Shown here piece by piece: positions 47,016 to 57,102 of a DNA stretch of 64,000 nucleotides. This stretch comes from Opisthorchis felineus (Eukaryota > Platyhelminthes > Trematoda > Opisthorchiida > Opisthorchiidae). The position numbers and the translations under genes are program-made. The stretch lies in assembly GCA_004794785.1 (NCBI GenBank), contig SJOL01006420.1:561268-625267 (forward strand), written 5' to 3'. Every line of letters starts with the position of its first letter. Position 1 is the stretch's first letter. The notes beneath the pieces were generated by a model. The model was not told the DNA's origin and searched no databases. It saw only the letters and a list, made by a program, of their open reading frames with translations.

Positions 47016-50000
47016 TACCAGGACGTCTAAACTCAGGCAGGGATACGATTCGGGTCACCGACCAAAGATCTTGATTTAAAAGCCTGGCAGCAAGGTAGGG
47101 ACAATCGCCGTGAAACTAGCAGAGCGGTCTGACTTTAGTGGAGTAAGTTACCGTAAATGCACTAACCCTCAACTTTAGGGCTAGGAGACAGTAGCTGTCA
47201 AACTGGTGGGAGAAACCCCACGGATGCTAGCTGAAAAACCGCCCGTACATACACCGTACGATTTAGAGGAACATGTAATGGCTTGCACCCACTGTTACCC
47301 CGAGGCAATGGACTGAGTAAAGCAAAACTCAAAACATAGGAAGTTTGACGATGTGAAGTATTCCAATAAGAAGTGACTAGTCCTGAAGAGATTTTGCTAA
47401 CCGTATCGACAAATGAGATAGTAACCAAAACAATAAGTAGTGGACTTAACGACCAGATGAAAAGGTCCAAACGGAAGGAACGCCTAGCGTGGAGCAGAGA
47501 AGGGCGTGTCCAACTATTGATAGACAAACCTGTCACCTTTTATCCCCATCTCTACCCAGACCACGGTTGGGTAAGCATGTGACGAGTGGAGCTGGTGGTG
47601 GTTGTACGGGCAAACTGATTCTGCTTTGAGCAGCACGGTTCAGTGATAATCATTGGATCTATATTGCGCTAAAATGAGATCCGACCCCACACAAGCTAGA
47701 TGACAGTTTTATTGGGGCCTTGGTCGTGAATGCCGCGCTGTACAATGGGAATGAAGCTTGATCAGATGGGAACAGAAGTCCTATTTACTGACGACGTAAA
47801 GTGACTGTGATCGCAAACCAGGTTGACAGACTTTCGGCAGTTCCTCCAGCAAGGCAAGTTAAATCGCATGTCCATTGTCGTCCTCTACAGCCTCACTGTT
47901 GTATAATTTATTTGAAAGCCTTATTGTGAAAAAGTGAACAGAGGAACTGGTTGGCCTACTGCAAGCAGTCCGGGGGGCTTACGCCTCCAGGTATCGCTCC
48001 AAAAATCTGAAAAAGAAACTGAAAAGAAACTTATATCGATGAACAGCTACATCTTACTGAATCTCCAATCAAGCACAGAAGAGAACAAGCAACCGGATCT
48101 TACAAGGTAAGTTGGGCTGACAGTACCCAGACTTCTCATGACCAATCTTGTGCCTTCTTCCAGAAGAAAAATTGACCACCTTTCTGCTTGCATCACGATA
48201 AATTGAACACGGAAAACAGCGCTTTTTTCGGCAGACAACTGCACGGCATGTACAACACAGGACCAATCCACCACGGCATCCTGTGCTGGACACGCTATTC
48301 AATGGAATTCCCTTCTGCACAAACGAACACATCTTTTTCGATTGTGAACAAGGTAGACCAGTCTATAGTTCTAAGACTTGAGGCCGCCTCCTTTCTGCTG
48401 CTTGCCAAGGAGACGTCTCACAACCATACAATAAAACGATGACAAAACAGTTCAACTCCTATTTAAGCACATCTCCTACGGCGGTGAGTTGTTTTACCAT
48501 AGCGCATGGAGCAAGATCAATCAGTACATAAGCAACGGTGTCCATCACTCAACTCGACGTCGCAGAATCGATTCTGATTAACGAAGGGACGGGACAGAGG
48601 AGAAACGCCTCAATTATTCCTGTCTGTGCTTTGGCAGCCTCTTCCTTCCTACTTGCTACATGACAGTTTTGCGCTAAAATGACACCACAGATTGAAGGGG
48701 AGCATGCTTGAAAAAAATACCAACCTCCAGTATCGGAATAGCACCAAAACAAAGCCAAACTCACTTCAGGTCCGTGCCGCAAGTCCGTTTTAGTTCCTGT
48801 AAAAAGCGCACAAAGTTATTCAGGCTGATCGCATTAGAGTCCAAGTCCAGGCTAGTCAAATGAGAAGCCAACCGAACGAGGGGTAGGAGTAAGGGAGCAC
48901 AATGGATGGCGTCCGAGGGCGACACGTTCATTACGTCCAATTTTAAAGAATTTCCTGAAAGAAGGAATACAGTTTTGCAGAACGGCCGGGCAACCGGGGA
49001 CCTAGAAGGTAGTTCCTACGCGTTCCGAAATCAAATAACTACTCCGCCAATCAGAAACGAGATGATGCACCTTTGGACGCAAACTCGTAAGGGTTTCCTG
49101 GTAGCTGAAAAGCACTCTGAGATGTTAATATGAGACTAGAAACTGCTTTCATTATCTTCTACTCCCGACGCGGTTGACTTTCAGCTCCAAATGCTTGCCA
49201 CTTAGATATCGCAACTACATCAGGGTCAAAAGTATTTGGAACTTTGGCAAGTTTTAAAGATAAACACAGTGAACGAAATACACCCAATGGCAAATCATGT
49301 TCGTGCTGGAGAGACTAGACTGAATCGTTCGTTAGCGCTATTCTCCAACTAAATATGCTACGCAAAGTCCGCCTCATGTTTCAGTTGATACGATATTCGA
49401 GATATCATCGAAATTCATAGGATTGCTGAAAACTCTGACAGACCGGTTCCGCCCATCTTGGGAATTCCCCAAGTAGGTGCAATCCGTCAACCTTATGTTG
49501 TACTTGAACATCAACTTATACATAATGGGTGAAATATATTCATTTTCAGATTATACAAGTGCAAGCGAGGGTCAATAGAATCTATAGTTTATGATAACCT
49601 TCAACAGGTTGTTTGGCCAACTTTCTCATTATAATGGGAAGCTAACGTCGACTCAGGCCGTGGCGGAAAATGTAGCAGCGCAAATCTAGAGAAAAATTGT
49701 TCGCCAGTTTAGGAATGTCTACCCCTGTCACGGGTAGCAGTTCAGACATACGATTGAAATCAGCCTTTTCCATCGCACACCACTTGCTGGAAAACCGTCA
49801 CCTGGTGAGCACCTACAAAGCGTTCCGAATTGTGCTGCGAGCGATCGAAAGCATGCATCCTAGTTTGCTGAAGCAACCGCCTTTGTATCCTTGAAAATGA
49901 GTGCTGTAACAGTTACAAACACATTCTTCTAATCAATGTGGTGTGTTATTTCTGGTGCTAACTCGCATCTGGATATCACTAGGGCTGTCTATGAAAGTAG

Positions 50001-53000
50001 CAAATTATTGCAAACTATCTCGACTGACTTTCTGGCCGCATACGGTTACGCAACCATCCACGGCGTTATGCTGCACGAAGTCGTGATCAAATAACTTTTA
50101 TTCACAAGCTTTTGCACGAAATCGGTGCGACTTGCTCAAAAACTTTCTCACGAAAATCGCCTACTCAGTAACTGCACAGACCAGATATACTCGACCGTGA
50201 GAAAATAAAATACACAGCAATTACCTTGTAACCGAACCTCAGTAACTGAACGCGCACCGTACGAATATAATTGGTCCAGGATCAGATGACAGTCGTTATC
50301 ACCCAGGGATAAATATCTGAGGTCAACCACACGCGTAGCTTGTACCCGGTCCACAAGCGAACGGAAAAAACGCGACCGGACGATCAGGTCCACCGGTTCC
50401 ACGCCTGCTAAAGGGGAACCTTGTTAGAAGAGTGGATAGATGAAGTATACCAAGATTCTGTTGGCACCACGTTCGACAAAAACAGAATAATAAGAACAAC
50501 CAACAACGAACAGAGAGCTGCGCAATCGATTTTCCTGCGTGGTTATTTTGATGGAATAGTACAGTACAACAGTTGACAGTCGAAGGATGTTACTTCTTAT
50601 TGTCCGGGAATAGCGCCATCCTTCAGAAACACGGGTGATCGAATTTTAGCGTGGTGGTCCAGCTGCGGTGTCATTTGGTCACCAGGCAGCCCGTGAAAAG
50701 AATGGAAGCTAGAATACTGCTAAACTGCCAGAGGAGCAGTACAAGGAAACAGGACCTGAAAACCAGCGGTATATTAGAGCTACTAAAGCGAACATGGGGA
50801 TGTAGTCAACTCAACTCCCATACGTCACACCACAATGCCAACGTTCAACACTGACAGTCCACGGCCAATCCTCTCCCAGGGACCTATCTGGATTGTATCA
50901 GAAATTTCTATTGCGCCTAACATAACCAGGAAGAGCATAACTTGCAATCTCCACAAGAAATCTGTCGCATCATGTCTATCCAGGAGAAAGCGAGATAAGC
51001 CGGCAAGGGAACGTCCCGTTCGCTAGACAGGCTTTTTATCAAATGGATAAAGATGAGACTAATGAATTCAGGCGTATATTTGAACCTTGGGGTGATTCAA
51101 CAGAAACACATTGAAAATAAAAATTCATAGCCAAGCAGGTTGCCTACCTGTGTCCCGTTTCGGCTCTACGATGTGCGCAACATTACAAGTGGCGGAGTTT
51201 TGTCTAGCTTGTGCTAGAAGCGGTGCATCCGAGCAGGCCTCGTCCATTACCTCGGCTAGCAATTCGAAAACACAGCCAGTCCGTCCAAACTCCGGTAAAA
51301 CCAAGTGTAACCGATCGGTGTTTAGGAGGAGGGCACCATCACGAGTGCTCAGCCGGACGCGATAGGAGTTATCCTGAATGGAATTGACAACGCCTGATCG
51401 AGATGACGTGAGGATTTGCCGGCGGCGATAAGCTTCGTTGGCGAGCCAGGCAACACTTCGTGAGCTGACAGGTAGGAAAAAGTAGCTGGTGACACAAAAA
51501 TAGCCAAAACTAAGCTTGCAGCCACACGAATGAGGCTAAATTCAACAAATATCAACCAGAGGAAACAACTAATGAAAAGCAACCCTTCTCTACCAGAGCC
51601 AAAAAAGATCAATCGTCTAACCAACGGTGTTTATCTTAATTCAGAACAAAAATATTTCAGAGCCTGACTGTGCTCCAAATGGCTGCAGCTGGCACCTGTG
51701 ACAGAATTAGTCGGCTGAACGAATGTCCTGCCCAAATTTGACGATCTGCGGTGAGATCCGTATCGACTGTCGTTCAGTCCTACTTCAAGCGACAGCCGCC
51801 GCAAACGGACTGAAAACCCAGATTATCGACTTCTGATTTGACTTACTGAGCCATATTTTCAGTTGACTTTCATGGCAACGACACCAACCGCCGCAGGTTA
51901 TTAAGTCGGAGACTTTCTCCGATAACGCCTTGTCTGAACTGTGGAGGAAACGTCCAAACCAATAATGCCTACGTTACTGATGCGCTAGCCTAGCCGAGAA
52001 AAGCCCAAAAAAAGTTACTGAAGTGCCACGTTCAATCGCAGGCAGAGTACATTCACCATCGACAGCATAACATCGGTGCTCAAACTGATTTTTCGCTGTC
52101 GTACATCCATGATGTATTTGGAAGCCTTATCGTGAAGAAAATGAAAATTGATGGGAAAAGAACTTAGTGGTAACCAAACACAATCATTCTGAGGTGCCTA
52201 CACCTCCAGACACTCATTCAGGCAATCTGGATAAAAACGGACAGCAAGAACGCCATTGACATCGATTAGTGGCCATATCTTGCAGCGTCTCCAATCAGGT
52301 GCAGCGGGGATTACGTGGTTCCCATCCTGGAAGGCGAGTCGCACTGACAGTACCCAGACTTTCGTAATCTCTTTCATACCCCTCTGCCAGGTCAAGGGTT
52401 GACCACCTCTCTGCTCCCGCCAATCTGAACTGGGCACAGAAAAAAGCACTCTCCGGTAAACGATGGTTCCACAAGCGCAATACATGGCCTAACCACAGCA
52501 GGTTTTGGTGCTGGACCCAGCTCTCGATTGAAGTCTCCGCTGGCCAACCGAACACTCGTTTCCTAACAGTCTCGGTGCGGATTTTCCATTAATAGCCTAC
52601 ACGAGCTATCATTCTCAGACAACGGTTGCTGAGGACTTAGAGACGTCTCAGTTCCGCTGTTCGAAGAGACCAAGTCTCACAGCCATACAACAAAACAACC
52701 CGTAATGTAGTCTGATACACAGATCCCTTAAGACTCAAGGATACATCGCTTTGATGCCATAGATGTCTCAAATTAGAGCCTTGCAGATTCGTGCACTGAC
52801 CTCGTCTGTCACATTACAATCGGAATTAATACAACCTCCAGGATACGCAAAACATTTCACAACCTCGAGTGTCTCTCCTTGAATTTTAAGCGGTGTGTTC
52901 AGCGACCGCATGTCCAGGAGCATGACCTTACACTTTGTGGGTGCAAAGTACACGCCAAAGGACGGGATGACTTTGGCCAGTTCATCCTAATGAGTCGAAT

Positions 53001-56000
53001 GCCGGTAGCTCTGTGTCGTCCATATTTTAGGGTGATTCCACACGGTTTCTGATCTCCTGCTACAACTTCACAAGAGCTCAGAAACGTGCATCAGTGCTCA
53101 CAAAGACGACGTGAAGAAGACAGAAAAATATTACTGCACGAATATCGAGATACTCACCTATCATCAACGGGGACCAACACAGAAATATCTGCAAACGCGA
53201 CCTTGACGGAAAACGCTTTGTTGGAGACTGTCGTGGGGGGAGGCAATCAGAATTAAGCAAATTGGAGGCGAGAAAATGGGAAGGGCGTGATAGTCCCTAA
53301 AAGTACCACAGTTTGCGGGGACGTGGGAAAAGTACATGAATGATTGTGCGTGTAGAAGACCTCCACACAGCCGGAATAGGAATCAATGAAGAAACAAACA
53401 ACAACTAACAGGCAGAAAGTTCACCAGGTATACGTGGTTGGTTAATCCACCGTGTAAATCGTCTAACAGCAACTCAAGCGAGCCAACCAAATCGGTCGCG
53501 AATAAGCGAAATTGCTAATAACTGAGCAACCCGTTTGAGCTCACGTCATTCAGCACACAGCTCTTTCTCACGATATGCTTTTCCGCATGGAAACGCCATC
53601 AGGTAGACTTAATCTCTCACCCACAAAAAGACGACAGTGAGTGCCTGTGTCCTATCCTAAATAAGCCTCTTGAACAACAGCGCGTTTCATAGGGAAGGGG
53701 CCAAGGTTAGCGAAATTAGTACAGGCGACTGTTCCAACCCTTGAGGGATAGACCTCACACCTGTCATTGCGATGCCTGACTCGGGTACGCAGAAGAAAAC
53801 ATAACACTGACCAATATCCGCTGTTTTCCCTAACCATAGACGGGGTCATTAACTCTGTTGACAGAGTGATCCCTCCACAAAGAATGCCCTTGAACTTTGT
53901 CAATGTATCTCATGCTCTCTATTCCAACACTTTTGCTTGTGTTATAGTCAAAAACCAGCTGACGAAAAGTTTGGTAGCATTTCCGTCTTTCTCCACTCCC
54001 AGATAGTTTTCTGAGCGCATAGTTCAAGGGGATTTAACAAAATAGCACCTGGAGGAAGATTTGGGGAACTGAACTACATGGATGGTGTTGTCTTGCTAAG
54101 TGACGATCGTCAATTCTCACAATCCACTGTAATAGGTTGGAAATTGTTTCTCGGTCCAGCTTGCATTTTGCACGTTCAAAGTTTTGCTTTAGGATCTTCA
54201 AGGCCCCGTGTCTTCTGGAAACTTGAAGGCGAAGAGCACGGATCCGTTGATGGGTTTACGTATCTTGACAGCTGCACCAGTTGCGGTTCTACTAAGATGG
54301 AGGAAATCAATACACGTGTATCAAAGCGCGAGAAGAACTCGTCAACTTGTAGCACTTGTGGCGTCCGAAACGAAGTTAAAAGGTACAGTATGCAACTCCA
54401 AAAGAAGTCCGAATTTATGGCGGCAAAACTTGCCTTCTCTAATATGAAGACCTCAAACACCTTCAACTAAATGATCATCCGTACCTTTGTAATATACCAG
54501 CAGTTAGCTTGTTGCAGTGCCTGTAGTGAGATGGTGGGTAGGTGAGTAGTTGGTAACGAATGAGAATCGTTAGTGGTAAATGAAGTCAGCCAGGCCAATG
54601 TGATTCAGGCGAGTACGACGCATGCCAAGCCACTATCTACGGGAGGGCTGTTTACAATTCAAAAGCCTCGGAAGCAATACGAAAGCAGCCATTGAGGATC
54701 TTCTCACCATCCAAGCCAGACCAATGTGATTTTCCGTGCACGTGAATAGAGAATCAACGTGACATGGTACCTAACCCCGATCCCAGCGGCGAGCATACTG
54801 TTCTAGCCGGGTTGCCTAGCTAAGGCTCGTCTGTCACTTTGTGCTGGACTTGTCTTGAGGGTATGGGTTGCGAAGGTTGTCAAGTCAACTCCGCTAATGG
54901 CAGCTCACTCCGACAGATCGCCGAAATGTTACTTTCTTCGCTCTAGTCATTTTGCTCCTGATCACTTTCGTCTTTGGAAGTACATTCTTTCTTAGTACTT
55001 GTTTCCTTATATGTATACAGCAGTTAAGCGCCGGTACTTGCTACTGGAGGAAAATGAAGGTTGCGACTACTGTAATGGTAGATAAAAATAATGGTCGTTC
55101 AGCTGTAACACCGTTCTGGTTCATAGCTGCCATGACATCCGAAGGACGCACGTGGGCTAAGGTACTCCCAGGCTACCCAAGATTAGACAAGAACAGTCGA
55201 TATGCCGGAGCTGGGCTCGAACCACGGACATTATGGTCAATAAGTTCGCGCATTAACCACTGAGCCATCTTGAGAGTTTCAGCACCCGGGCAGTGCAAGG
55301 AGTAGAGTACTGGTGCAACGGTCCGATTCTTGCAGCGAACTCGTTTATCTACCTGGCAGGAAGTAATCTTCCAAAGTACCAATCAATGCGGAAAATGATA
55401 ATCCAATGATAATGCGAAATGATAACCCAATGCAAAAAGATAGCATAATTCCGGGAAAAGCTGGTGGATTTAGAAAATGGAATCGTGTAAATCAACTGCA
55501 GCAGCATGCATCTCTCTTTTTAGTCGGCGTTTACGCACCTTTGAAAAAAAAGTGATTGCACGCCTCCGTATAGAACGTTTCCCCGTTTTTTTATGTTCTC
55601 TTGTACATTCTTCCATATCTGCCGCTCACACTTTTATGTTTTTGACCATGCTCTTCAAAAGTGAAGCAAAAGAGCAGTAATCGTATCCGGTACGCATTTA
55701 TTTGTCCGTGCAAACAATGCGTCCGCCGAGATAAACTTGCCCTCCAGGTGGACGAAGTTTATATACGATGAAATACTTGATAATGACACGCAACAGCAAT
55801 TTGGACTTGCCCTGACCACCTACATTGTTGAGGCATATCCCAATGGACATCTCGCGGTCTCTGCTCGTGTTCCTGAGAACACCTCCACTGCATTTGACGA
55901 TGACTTGGTAAGTGAAGATCCCCAGTCAGCGCGATAAGAGTATGACAGTAATCATGACGCCAACAACTGACGGTTGATGTTACGCACTAGCATTCAGAGA

Positions 56001-57069
56001 GAAACGAAACGGTGTGGCTAACTTGAGGCTGGCGACGTGGAGAGTATAATCAACCGCCGCTCGTCCGTGATTCGAAATGCACTTTAGCAGGACATTGGGG
56101 TTCATTGGTTAAATTTAAGATAATGAATAGTATGGGCCATGAGATGAAGACAAGGTTCTCCAAAGTGTTGCGGTCAGGAAGGGGAGAACTCATCCAAAAT
56201 GCGTCTTGAGAGAGAAATATCATCTTCACCATCACCATCATCATCGTCGTTCAGATGTAACACCCTTTCAGTGCCCAGCTGCCATGCCACCTGAAGGGAG
56301 CATGGGGACTGAACTACTGCCAGGTTGCTCGAGCCTAGACAGGATCAGTCGAGATACCGAGGTTGGGTTCGGACCTCGGATCTTCTGGTCACCGAGTTCG
56401 GGCTCTAACTACTGAGCTAGCTCGAAGGTAATATAGAAGAACGGACAAGAACCAATGACTACAATGGAGTGGGGGAGTTTTACTGCAACCAATAATGAAT
56501 ATCGAGAAACTGTTTCGGCAAAAAAATTGGTCACTCAACTGTTTACCTAACCCACCTTAGCCAGTGAACAACGTAAGTTGGCCACCTCACACGTCCCTCA
56601 AACTTTAGACACAAGACACTGTTTACAAGTGACACCAATAAATGTTTTTCTGTTACAAACAATAAAACATGGTCACGTGGTCGTCTGAATATCAAGGCCA
56701 CACACAGTCCTACCTTCTAAACAGCGTGCTCCAGGATAATAGAAATTGTGGTCTTCCACATCATCGCCATCGTCGACAGCACATCAGTGTTCAACACTGA
56801 CGCTTCGCTACCGTCCGCTGTGCAAGCAAGAGCAGCTTGTTTTCCAGCTTGCTTCAGAGTGCAAACATTAAAAGCAACACCATGCGACGGCCGATGTAGT
56901 ATGACAGTAGTTTGGTTGTGGGAATGAGGGCTGTACGCAGGAATGGATGAGCACAAACCATCATACTACGGTAAAGTCCAGTTCCTTATAACAACGAAAA
57001 TGTAATCGAGTCACCGTTGACCAAGACGCACTTCATAACAGCGTTTGATTCAGGTTATATGTATGTATG

Positions 57070-57102
<33 letters not shown>

